A stretch of DNA of 64,000 nucleotides from GWE2-42-39 sp963662895 (GTDB taxonomy: Bacteria; Bacteroidota; Bacteroidia; Bacteroidales; Prolixibacteraceae), in assembly GCA_963662895.1 (NCBI GenBank), contig OY759982.1, positions 1,426,001-1,490,000 on the forward strand, read 5' to 3'. This document shows, one piece after another, positions 54,007 to 62,402 of this stretch. The position numbers were made by a program, and so were the translations under genes. The notes below the pieces were generated by a model. It did not search any database. It worked only from the letters and a program-made list of their open reading frames with translations, and was not told where the DNA came from. Numbering within the stretch: position 1 is the stretch's first letter; the number at the start of each line of letters is the position of its first letter.

Positions 54007-56415
54007 TTATTTTAAGTATGAAATGGCGATAAGCAGGGAGGCCATCGTACTTGTTAGTGCCAGCCATTTTGATGTTTGGTCGGTTTTTTCTTTTACTGGT
54101 TTTTCAGGGATGATGATTTGGCACCCCGGCTCTACCGGTGGATAATTATGCCATATGAAATTATGGGTCCCCTTGGAGGTACCGTCACTGTAGATGATAA
54201 ATACTTTTCCTTTTTTTGCTTTTTGACTGAAACCTCCCGAATGGTTGATGTAGTATTTCATATTGCGTCCTTCCTCGTAAGCCAGTCCAATGGGGTTTAA
54301 TACTTCCCCTGAGATATGTACTTCCTGCGATATTTCCGGGATAATAATCTTATCGCCATCTTTCAAAATATAATCATAAATCGTACCCGGGTTGCGAAGT
54401 ATCTCCCCGAGGCGAAGTTCCAACTGGTCGTTAGCCAGTTGCTCCTCTGCTTTTCCCAGCAGGGTATCCAGGGAACTGAACTGGATAGCTTCGCGGCTGA
54501 CAGCGGCCTGTTGATTGACCCTTTCCATACGGGCTCCTTTGATAAAGGCGTTGGGGGTAAAACCACCGGCCCGGACAATCAGGTCGGAGATGCGTTCGTT
54601 TTTGGAGCTAATACTGTATGCTCCCGGGTAACGGATTTCTCCGCTGATGTTAACAGTCCGTTGTTCGTGATAGGATGGAGCCCTGCGTACATAAATGTAG
54701 TCGAAAGGTTGAAGACGAAATTTTTCTCCTTTGGGATCAAGGTTTAGTCCCCTGTCGATATCGAACTGGTATAGTTTTACGATTTCATCGGTCATTTGGG
54801 AGGCTTCTTCATAGTTATGTCGCCGGGCAAGTTCGATGTATGACTGGCTGGCTGCCTCTGTAAAACCGCCTGCCTTGAATATGAGGTCTTTCAATGTCAG
54901 ATCCTCGGAGAAATCGTATTCTCCTGGTTGTTGTACTTGTCCGAAGATATTTACCGTACGTTTTTGACGCATATTGAATATATCTTCGATGATAACCTGA
55001 TCTTCGCGTTGCAAAGGAATATCGGTTGTTCCACGCAGTACATCATCCACGTTAAAGGAAAGGGTTTGAGGAGAGAGGTCTTTCTGCAAACGAAGGATAA
55101 GTCCCCGGTTGCTGTAATAGTCTTCCCGGACTCCCTGTGCATTACTGATCAGTTTTGAAAGAGTCAGGCCGGGGGTTAGTTCAAAGGTGCCGGGACGGAA
55201 GACCGCTCCACTGATATTTACCCTGTTCTCGAAACGGTCGATAACTGCACCTGCGTATATCGAATCGCCGTTAAAAGGTATAAAACTGTCATATATCGAC
55301 CGGGGAACATCAATAACTTTTTTCTGTGTATCAGTGATTCGTGTTACCGAAAGCTGAGCCTGGTAGGCGGTATCGGAAAAACCTCCCAGGTAGGGGATCA
55401 GGTCTGACAATTTTTCTGTTTCAGTTAGTTCAAACAGACCGGTACGTTTAAACGCCCCGGCTGCTTCCACTCTTTTTTCGTAAGTGGGGATATAGATAAT
55501 GTCCTGTTCCCGGAGTTGTATATTATTCCGGGTATTGGCATTGATCAGGTAATCGTATACATCAATGGTTTTGATGGTTTTGTTGTCGCGGATAAGGCGA
55601 ATGTTGCGAAACGAGCCATTTTCGTTAGGACCCCCGGAAAGATAAAGAGCGTTAAATGCTGAAGCTGTAGCAGGCAGGGTATAGGTTCCCGGAACCATTA
55701 CTTCCCCGATAACGTTTACTTTAATGGAACGCAACCCGCTGATACTGATTTCAGAATAAGTATTGGGCTGAGGCCCTTCCATGCCCCTGTAGATGGCAAT
55801 CAGTCGTTTTTTTATCAATCCCCGGGCCTGCGAAAATTCCATTCCTGAAATGTGAACCGGTCCCAGATCGGGAATATTAATTGCACCGTTTGAGGCGACT
55901 TCCAGTTGATATGATGCCTGACTGGCTCCCCATATGGTGATTAGTAACTGGTCTCCTATTCCCAGTACATAATTTTGAGGAGTAGGGATGTTTACCGGAG
56001 GCTCAAAGGTTAGTTTTTCAGAATTGAAAAATTGGAAGCCAAATATTTTTTTCATTTTCCCTTTTGGAAGTTGCCATCTTCTTTTTACTGAAAGGCTGTC
56101 ATTTTGCAGGGAGTCCCCTGGTTGTTTTAGGGCATCCAGGTCGTTCCCCGCGAATTGAGCCCCTCCTTTTTGCTGAAGTTCCATTATTCGCCTTTTTATT
56201 TGTGCGATCTGGATATCTGATGCTCCCCGTACTTTGGCCATTTGAGCAGCTTCATTGATGCTTAGTCCCCGTGAGTTCATTTCATTAACAATTTTCTGAA
56301 TTTGTTGATCAGAAAGAGCATTAACATCAATGGAGGATGGGGCTTGAGCGTATAAGCAGTTTGTTGCTAATAATCCCAGTATTATGAGACAATAGTATAC
56401 AATGTGTTTGCGCAT
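54007..56415 (-). CDS. wza: Wza-type polysaccharide export protein with multiple SLBB domains
   Basis: 802 residues from the ATG at 56415, right before the signal peptide (RKHIVYYCLIILGLLATNCLYAQ). A Poly_export domain (YVLGIGDQLLITIWGASQAS) precedes about six SLBB repeats. Their starts include VNVIGEVMVPGTYTL, VEAAGAFKRTGLFEL, VNISGAVFRPGTFEL, VNIFGQVQQPGEYDF, VNISGEIRYPGAYSI and VHISGEVLNPIGLAY. A C-terminal membrane segment follows (LALTSTMASLLIAISYL). It is about twice the length of E. coli Wza, as is common in Bacteroidetes. It forms the outer-membrane export channel. Confidence 0.88.
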   Translation of the reverse strand: MRKHIVYYCLIILGLLATNCLYAQAPSSIDVNALSDQQIQKIVNEMNSRGLSINEAAQMAKVRGASDIQIAQIKRRIMELQQKGGAQFAGNDLDALKQPGDSLQNDSLSVKRRWQLPKGKMKKIFGFQFFNSEKLTFEPPVNIPTPQNYVLGIGDQLLITIWGASQASYQLEVASNGAINIPDLGPVHISGMEFSQARGLIKKRLIAIYRGMEGPQPNTYSEISISGLRSIKVNVIGEVMVPGTYTLPATASAFNALYLSGGPNENGSFRNIRLIRDNKTIKTIDVYDYLINANTRNNIQLREQDIIYIPTYEKRVEAAGAFKRTGLFELTETEKLSDLIPYLGGFSDTAYQAQLSVTRITDTQKKVIDVPRSIYDSFIPFNGDSIYAGAVIDRFENRVNISGAVFRPGTFELTPGLTLSKLISNAQGVREDYYSNRGLILRLQKDLSPQTLSFNVDDVLRGTTDIPLQREDQVIIEDIFNMRQKRTVNIFGQVQQPGEYDFSEDLTLKDLIFKAGGFTEAASQSYIELARRHNYEEASQMTDEIVKLYQFDIDRGLNLDPKGEKFRLQPFDYIYVRRAPSYHEQRTVNISGEIRYPGAYSISSKNERISDLIVRAGGFTPNAFIKGARMERVNQQAAVSREAIQFSSLDTLLGKAEEQLANDQLELRLGEILRNPGTIYDYILKDGDKIIIPEISQEVHISGEVLNPIGLAYEEGRNMKYYINHSGGFSQKAKKGKVFIIYSDGTSKGTHNFIWHNYPPVEPGCQIIIPEKPVKEKTDQTSKWLALTSTMASLLIAISYLK

Positions 56416-56446
56416 ATATTTTTGATTTTGTTTGTTTTTTTTTATA

Positions 56447-56486
56447 TACAGCTTCGCCACCTCAGTCCCATTCTGAGTATGAGGTG
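56447..56486 (-). promoter_or_regulatory. Leader hairpin plus GGCGAAGCTGTATA element upstream of wza
   Basis: On the minus strand CACCTCA (56486-56480) pairs with TGAGGTG (56464-56458) around a 15-base loop. GGCGAAGCTGTATA begins within and directly after the 3' arm. The leader at 62123-62165 has the same CTCA-15-TGAGG geometry and the same tail. Confidence 0.6.
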
Positions 56487-56531
56487 TTTATGTCGAAATT
56501 TTTGCCATATGCGATTTTAAATTTCGCAATG

Positions 56532-56539
56532 CAAAAATA
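56532..56539 (-). promoter_or_regulatory. -7 promoter element upstream of wza
   Basis: TATTTTTG on the minus strand is a perfect TANNTTTG, about 117 bases before the wza ATG. It would place the hairpin about 40 bases into the transcript. The -33 region is weak. Confidence 0.45.
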
Positions 56540-56663
56540 TTTATTCTTTCTTTTGTTGTTCATCAGGAACGGGAAAATTTACGAAGCCCCCTGTTTTTTT
56601 GCTGAAGTGTATCATTTTCGGCATGAACGTTGATTTTATTCCTGAATATTGTTAAATGTCTTT

Positions 56664-58598
56664 TCATACTACCGGAAATATTTTTTGTTTTTCCAAAAAT
56701 TGAAGAACTGTCCCTATGTTTTTTCCGTTTTCTTCCGGATTAAAAGAGAAAAGCGGATTCCGGGGTATTTCATATTGCTCCTGCATCCCTGGTACGTTTT
56801 CAATCGAACCTTCTTCGGCCTGTTGATATAACAGGGGCTTGTAGTTTTTACAATACTCAAGGTCTGCATTCATATATATCAGATGGAATCGATCGTTACC
56901 AATAATTTCGGCTACCTGTTGGCGTATGTTTTCGTCCGGGGAAATGAACGAACAAATGGTAATAATACCTTGGTCATTAAGCAGACGGCAAACTTCGGCA
57001 ACACGGCGCAGATGCTCTGCCCGGTCGGCAGGAGAAAAGTCAAGTTCACGGGAAAGGCCTGAACGGACAGAACTGCCGTCAAGAAGAACAACGGTAGCCC
57101 CCAGGTCGAATAATTCTTTTTCAAGTTTGAAAGCCAGGTCGTTTTTACCTGAACCATGCAACCCGGTAATCCAGATGGTCGTTCCTTCCTGGTTGTATCG
57201 TTGCTGGCGTTCTTTGGCTGAAATCAGACATTCGCCCCGTTCGATTTTCAGGTTATTAATATGCTCTTCATCTTTACTACTGATTCGCGACGGCAATTCT
57301 TCTGTATTCACTTTGTCGATGATCATTCCCACGGCACAGGTGTTGTGAGAGACCGGATCAATCAGTACAAAGGATCCTGTACTGCGATTTTTTTTATATG
57401 GGTCGAAAAATAAAGGTTTGTTGGTGGTCATAATCACCCTGCCAATTTCATTCAGTGAAAAATGGTCGATATGTGATTTTTCCAGTGTATTTACGTTTAC
57501 TTTATACCGGATGTTGTCAATCCGTACTTTCGTGGTACTATTGGCATGTTTTATAAAGAAGTGTGTGTTGGGGTTCATAGGTGTTTCGTCCATCCACACG
57601 AGGGTAGCCTCGAAATGCCGTTCAATGCGTGGGAGGTTATCCGGATAGACAATCATATCTCCCCGTGAAATATCAATTTCATCCTCCAGTGTAAGGGTCA
57701 CTGATTGTGGAGGGAAGGCTTCTTTCAACTCACCGTCATAAGTGGTAATGCTTTTTATTTTTGATGTTTTTCGCGAAGGCAGTATCATTATCCTTTCTCC
57801 TTTACGAATAACCCCTGAAGCTACCCGGGCCGAGAACCCCCGGAAATCGCGGTCGGGCCGTAACACATACTGTACAGGATAACGCATGTCATCGAAGTTA
57901 CGGTCGCTGCTAATGTGGATTGTTTCCAGGAATTCGAGCATGCTTTTTCCGTGATACCAGGACATTTTTAATGATGTTTTCACCACATTGTCACCTTTCA
58001 ATGCAGAAAGCGGGATGAAATGAACGTCAGGAATATCGAGTTGGGTAACAAAGGCCCGGTAGTCTTTACAGATTTTATCAAATATTTTTTGATCGTAGTT
58101 TACCAGATCCATCTTATTGACAGCCAGGACTACATGTTTGATGCCCAACAATGAAACCAGAAAGGTATGCCTTCGTGTTTGTGTAATGACCCCTTTGGTA
58201 GCATCAATAAGAATGATGGCCAGGTTCGCTGTTGAGGCGCCTGTAACCATATTCCGCGTGTATTGTTCGTGTCCGGGAGTATCGGCAATGATGAATTTGC
58301 GTTTGTTAGTCGAGAAATACCGGTATGCCACGTCGATGGTGATACCTTGTTCGCGTTCGGCTTTCAGACCGTCGAGCAGCAGGGCATAATCAATCTCGTC
58401 GCCGGCATGTCCTACCCGTTTACTGTCGCGTTCAAGGGCTGACAACTGGTCTTCATACAGACGTTTGCTGTCGAACAACAAGCGTCCGATGAGGGTTGAT
58501 TTTCCATCGTCAACCGAACCGGCAGTTAACAAGCGTAGTAAATCTTTCTTTTCATCCTGGTTTAAGAAGGCTTGTATATCAAGTTGTGAAGTTGTCAT
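56664..58598 (-). CDS. cysNC: Sulfate adenylyltransferase large subunit fused to APS kinase
   Basis: 644 residues. Residues 1 to about 440 are an EF-Tu-like GTPase (GSVDDGKSTLIGRLLFDS, DTPGHEQYTRNMVTG, AVNKMDLV) that with CysD adenylates sulfate. Residues about 465-640 are an APS kinase (WITGLHGSGKNDLAFKLEKE, VVLLDGSSVRSGLSRELDFS, ISPDENIRQQVAEIIG). The kinase P-loop reads GSGKND where GxGKS/T is usual. If active it makes PAPS, the donor for assimilation or sulfation. Paired with cysD upstream. Confidence 0.9.
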   Translation of the reverse strand: MTTSQLDIQAFLNQDEKKDLLRLLTAGSVDDGKSTLIGRLLFDSKRLYEDQLSALERDSKRVGHAGDEIDYALLLDGLKAEREQGITIDVAYRYFSTNKRKFIIADTPGHEQYTRNMVTGASTANLAIILIDATKGVITQTRRHTFLVSLLGIKHVVLAVNKMDLVNYDQKIFDKICKDYRAFVTQLDIPDVHFIPLSALKGDNVVKTSLKMSWYHGKSMLEFLETIHISSDRNFDDMRYPVQYVLRPDRDFRGFSARVASGVIRKGERIMILPSRKTSKIKSITTYDGELKEAFPPQSVTLTLEDEIDISRGDMIVYPDNLPRIERHFEATLVWMDETPMNPNTHFFIKHANSTTKVRIDNIRYKVNVNTLEKSHIDHFSLNEIGRVIMTTNKPLFFDPYKKNRSTGSFVLIDPVSHNTCAVGMIIDKVNTEELPSRISSKDEEHINNLKIERGECLISAKERQQRYNQEGTTIWITGLHGSGKNDLAFKLEKELFDLGATVVLLDGSSVRSGLSRELDFSPADRAEHLRRVAEVCRLLNDQGIITICSFISPDENIRQQVAEIIGNDRFHLIYMNADLEYCKNYKPLLYQQAEEGSIENVPGMQEQYEIPRNPLFSFNPEENGKNIGTVLQFLEKQKIFPVV

Positions 58599-58699
58599 GT
58601 TAAAAATATTGGACTGGCTTTAAATATTGAATGTCGGGTTATAAGTTGCAGGTTGCTCTATATTTTGCATTGGTTATTTACTCATGACTCAGAACTCAT

Positions 58700-59608
58700 T
58701 TAAAAGTATCCTTCCCGTTTTTTTTGTTCCATACTTGCTTCCTGGTCGAAGTCAATAACACGGGTGGTACGTTCGGAAACGGTGACGGTCATCATTTCTT
58801 CCACGATTGATTCGATCGTGTCGGCTTCCGACTCAATAGCACCGGTAAGCGGATAACAGCCCAGTGTGCGGAAGCGTACTTTACGCATTTGTACCTTGTC
58901 CCGCAGCTCTTTGGGCATCCTGTCGTCGTCTGCCATGATCAGGTTTCCGTCTATTTCAACGATCGGGCGTTCTTTGGCAAAATACAGCGGAACAATCGGG
59001 ATATTTTCAAGCCGGATATATTGCCAGATATCCAGTTCTGTCCAGTTTGATATAGGGAATACGCGGATTGACTCCCCTTTGTGAACCTTAGCATTATAGA
59101 TATCCCATAATTCAGGACGTTGATTCTTGGGGTCCCATTGGTGAAATTTATCACGGAACGAAAAAATACGCTCTTTTGCCCGCGACTTTTCTTCATCACG
59201 GCGGGCGCCTCCAAAAGCTGCATCAAATTTATATTTACTGAGACCTTCAAGCAGGGCCTGCGTTTTCATTATATCAGTGTGTACTTTACTTCCATGTGTA
59301 AACGGACCAATCCCTGCTTCATAACCTTCCTTGTTGTAATGAACAATTAAATCCCAGCCGTTTGCTTTTGTGTAATTATCACGAAATTCAATCATTTCCC
59401 TGAATTTCCATTTCGAGTCGATGTGCATTAACGGAAACGGTACTTTACCCGGGTAAAAAGCTTTTTCTGCCAGGCGTACCATTACTGATGAATCTTTCCC
59501 GATCGAGTACAGCATTACCGGGTTTTCGAATTCGGCAGCTACTTCACGAATGATATGAATAGCTTCCGCTTCCAGTTCTTTTAAATGTGTGAGGTTATAT
59601 TGAGACAT
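58700..59608 (-). CDS. cysD: Sulfate adenylyltransferase small subunit
   Basis: 302 residues. PP-loop ATPase with LYSIGKDSSVMVRLAEKAFY and the family segments AAFGGARRDEEKSRAKERIF, FPISNWTELDIWQYIR and FRTLGCYPLTGAIES. It forms the catalytic partner of CysN, making APS from sulfate and ATP. It starts between the permease and cysNC in one direction, with short gaps (24 and about 100 bases). Confidence 0.94.
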   Translation of the reverse strand: MSQYNLTHLKELEAEAIHIIREVAAEFENPVMLYSIGKDSSVMVRLAEKAFYPGKVPFPLMHIDSKWKFREMIEFRDNYTKANGWDLIVHYNKEGYEAGIGPFTHGSKVHTDIMKTQALLEGLSKYKFDAAFGGARRDEEKSRAKERIFSFRDKFHQWDPKNQRPELWDIYNAKVHKGESIRVFPISNWTELDIWQYIRLENIPIVPLYFAKERPIVEIDGNLIMADDDRMPKELRDKVQMRKVRFRTLGCYPLTGAIESEADTIESIVEEMMTVTVSERTTRVIDFDQEASMEQKKREGYF

Positions 59609-59631
59609 GGATAAAACTAAAATTCAGATTG

Positions 59632-61437
59632 TTAAAAACTCCAGAAATAAGGAATTAGCAGTATGGAGATGATAAATGCCAGAATGTTCATGGGGATTCC
59701 GACTTTTACAAAATCTTTAAACCGGTAGTTCCCAATACCCTGGACGATCAGATTGGTCTGGTAGCCAATTGGTGTTGAGAAACTTGCTGATGCGGCGATG
59801 CATATGGCAATAAAAAATGGTTTGGGATCAACCCCCATTTGTTGAGCTGCCGATAATGCAATAGGAAAGACAATTGCAGCAGCAGCGTTATTGGTTATTA
59901 TTTCAGTAAAGATTGTTGTAATTAAATAAATACATGCCAGTACCCCGATTGGGCCCCAGTTTTTTGCAAAATTGATAGCTGTATGGGCAATAGCATCAGC
60001 TGCCCCTGAATTTTGCATTGCCTTACTAATGCCGAATGCACATGCAATAGTGATCAATATATCCCAGCTGATGGCTCTGGTATATTTGTGATGTGGCATA
60101 ATACGGAACCATATCAGCAGGATAGCAGCAAAAGCTGCGAAGAAAAACATATCAAGTTCGTTGCCTTGTAAACGGGGCAGGTATTGTCCGAAAGTTGCCC
60201 CTGCGATCATTAGCAGCAGGATGATAATGGCTAACCAGCGCCTCCATTTTTTTGTTTTTACTTCGTGGTCACCCAGAGACGAAACCAGATAAAATATTTT
60301 TGAATCGCTCCAGTTGGCAATGAATTTTTCGGTGGAAAGGAGTACCAGGTTGTCGCCTTCTTTTAGTTTCAGATTACTGATATTGGAGGTGATACGTTCC
60401 CCATTTCGGTGTACAGCAATGATGGCAGCCTGGTAATGATCGAAGAAGTTGTATTCGACAATCGTTTTTCCGATTCCCGGGAAACGTGGGGCCAGTACCG
60501 CCTCTATTTGTTTCAGGTCGCTGGTTGGAAGTTGTTCTTTTACAAGGTCAAGTCCTTTTAACCGAACAGAATTTAGACCAAGAATATATGATAAACTATC
60601 CGACTTTCCGGCTACCAGTAATTTGTCATTCCTCTGTATTTTAATATCCTGTTTTTTTGTCTGTATTATATCATTTTCGCGTTCAACAGAAATAATATCC
60701 AGACCTTTTAGTTCCCGTAAACGCCTGTTTTTTATAATTAAACCAATCAGGTGACTTCCCTTAGGAACAATCAGATCGTAATAGTAATCTTTTTGTTCTG
60801 AACGAGGTTGCCTGATGAAGTCTTTTTTCCCGGGAAGAAGATGGACACCAATATAGGAGATATAAATAAAACCGGCAATGCTTACAGCAAAACCGACTTT
60901 GCCCAGTTCGAACATCGACAGACCTTTCATTCCGTTTTCCAGCATCAGTCCGTGTACAACCAGATTGGTAGAGGTGCCGATAAGCGTACAAATGCCTCCC
61001 AGGATAGTTGCGAAGGAGAGGGGGATCAGGAATTTTTGAGATGAGAGGTTCATCTTTTCTGCCCATTGTTTGATCATAGGACCGAAAATGACCACGATTG
61101 GAGTATTGTTCAGAAAGGCTGACAATACTGAAACCGGGAACATGATACGTAAAAATAATGAACGTACATTACCTCTGCGTTTGGGCAGAAAAGCCTGCGC
61201 CAGTTTGTTCAATGCCCCTGATTGGCGTACCCCTTCGCTGACAATGAACAAGACTGCTACGGTAATCATCCCTTTGTTGGAAAAACCGGCCAGACTTTCT
61301 TTGCTGTTGATAATGCCAATAGCCATCAGTATAGTGACTGCAGAGAAAAGGATCAACCCCGGCCTCATTACTTCTTTGGCCAGTGCGACTATCATCAATA
61401 TGATGATTCCAATCACAATGTATCCTTCAGCACTCAT
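59632..61437 (-). CDS. SLC13-type permease with two RCK_C domains (probable sulfate transporter)
   Basis: 601 residues. There are about ten membrane helices in two blocks with a cytoplasmic middle. The middle holds two TrkA-C (RCK_C) domains (LIGLIIKNRRLRELKGLDII and IGKTIVEYNFFDHYQAAIIA). Substrate-site motifs SAFLNNTPIVVIFGP, IGTSTNLVVHGLML and TNNAAAAIVFP fit the DASS/SLC13 family. Next to cysD and cysNC it most likely imports sulfate. Inner membrane. Confidence 0.85.
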   Translation of the reverse strand: MSAEGYIVIGIIILMIVALAKEVMRPGLILFSAVTILMAIGIINSKESLAGFSNKGMITVAVLFIVSEGVRQSGALNKLAQAFLPKRRGNVRSLFLRIMFPVSVLSAFLNNTPIVVIFGPMIKQWAEKMNLSSQKFLIPLSFATILGGICTLIGTSTNLVVHGLMLENGMKGLSMFELGKVGFAVSIAGFIYISYIGVHLLPGKKDFIRQPRSEQKDYYYDLIVPKGSHLIGLIIKNRRLRELKGLDIISVERENDIIQTKKQDIKIQRNDKLLVAGKSDSLSYILGLNSVRLKGLDLVKEQLPTSDLKQIEAVLAPRFPGIGKTIVEYNFFDHYQAAIIAVHRNGERITSNISNLKLKEGDNLVLLSTEKFIANWSDSKIFYLVSSLGDHEVKTKKWRRWLAIIILLLMIAGATFGQYLPRLQGNELDMFFFAAFAAILLIWFRIMPHHKYTRAISWDILITIACAFGISKAMQNSGAADAIAHTAINFAKNWGPIGVLACIYLITTIFTEIITNNAAAAIVFPIALSAAQQMGVDPKPFFIAICIAASASFSTPIGYQTNLIVQGIGNYRFKDFVKVGIPMNILAFIISILLIPYFWSF

Positions 61438-61477
61438 TCAACAATAAAAAAATTAAAAAGATTTTTCCAGCAGGGGC

Positions 61478-62044
61478 TTATTGAATTGTTTTTCCTGTAT
61501 TGGCTTCGTTGTTGATGCTGTCTTTTTCCCAGATCAGCAGGTGAGGAATATCTCTCAGATATTCGGTCGTTTCCTCATGAGACATGGAGAGAAATCTGAT
61601 TTTACGTTTTGTCAATTCCTCTGCTTTTTCGACCAGCTTTGTGATGTAAGCCCGGTCTAGACTTTCCCCAACCAGAATGAGGTCAATAATTCGGGAATCA
61701 AGGCCGGTTGCAAACTTTCCGATGATGTATGCTGCTTTTAAATTCCCTATTTGGGAGGTTACTTTTTCAATGATTTGGTCAAACCCTACAAATTTGAGGA
61801 TGATATTGTGAATATCGTTGTACAGCGGGTGTTTGATATTGGCCATGTACATTTTTTTATTGCCACTGGATGAAGAGGTCAGAAGTCCGGCTTCTTCAAA
61901 TCGGTTAAGCTCTACCCTGATCGCATTGGATGACTCCCCAAATTCGCTTTCGAGATTTCGAAGATACGATTGGGTTTTGTTATTCAGAAAGAATTTAAGC
62001 AGAAGTTTAATCCTTGTTTTCGATGTAATTAATGTGTCGAGCAT
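61478..62044 (-). CDS. Winged-helix regulator with a nucleotidyltransferase-like C-terminus
   Basis: 188 residues. An N-terminal winged helix (KTRIKLLLKFFLNNKTQSYL, RNLESEFGESSNAIRVELNR, FEEAGLL) precedes a C-terminal part resembling a nucleotidyltransferase-fold sensor without clear catalytic residues (YIIGKFATGLDSRIIDLILVG). Such genes stand at the head of Bacteroidetes polysaccharide loci. It is the first gene of the locus 2 transcription direction, and its leader carries the same element as the wza leader. It may be autoregulatory. Confidence 0.75.
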   Translation of the reverse strand: MLDTLITSKTRIKLLLKFFLNNKTQSYLRNLESEFGESSNAIRVELNRFEEAGLLTSSSSGNKKMYMANIKHPLYNDIHNIILKFVGFDQIIEKVTSQIGNLKAAYIIGKFATGLDSRIIDLILVGESLDRAYITKLVEKAEELTKRKIRFLSMSHEETTEYLRDIPHLLIWEKDSINNEANTGKTIQ

Positions 62045-62122
62045 TGGATGCTTATTAAGGATTGTTGATTCATTAATGGATGGTGTCAGGTAATCTGTTT
62101 TTCGGTATTTTTTATGTTATTA

Positions 62123-62165
62123 TACAGCTTCGCCTCCTCAGTCACAGAGCAGTAATGAGTTTTTA
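62123..62165 (-). promoter_or_regulatory. Leader hairpin plus GGCGAAGCTGTATA element upstream of the regulator
   Basis: Minus strand: CTCA, 15 bases, TGAGG, then AGGCGAAGCTGTATA. Same order and spacing as 56447-56486, with differing loop sequence. About 60 bases downstream of the predicted transcription start. Confidence 0.6.
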
Positions 62166-62230
62166 TAGAATATTTAATGCCTGAGAGTTTTTTATAAATC
62201 AGACAATTATTATTCATTAAATTTGAGTAG

Positions 62231-62261
62231 CAAAACTACTCAATGTCTTTTCTAAAGTCAA
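62231..62261 (-). promoter_or_regulatory. Promoter of the regulator operon
   Basis: Minus strand TTG (62261-62259), 20 bases, then TAGTTTTG (62238-62231), a perfect -7. The leader would be about 180 bases. Confidence 0.55.
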
Positions 62262-62339
62262 TAGAGGTTCGTTAAGTTTTTAGAAAATAAGTATTAAGTC
62301 TTAGTTCAAAAGGAGACTTTTAAAAATGGGAACGCTTTC

Positions 62340-62370
62340 TTTGCCCCGGTATAAAAAATGTGTACTTTTG
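62340..62370 (+). promoter_or_regulatory. Promoter of pheT
   Basis: TTTG (62340-62343), exactly 19 bases, TACTTTTG (62363-62370). A full match to the Bacteroidetes consensus, 32 bases before the ATG. Confidence 0.75.
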
Positions 62371-62402
62371 AACCCTCAAAAAAAGCAGTAAAGCTAATAA
62401 CA

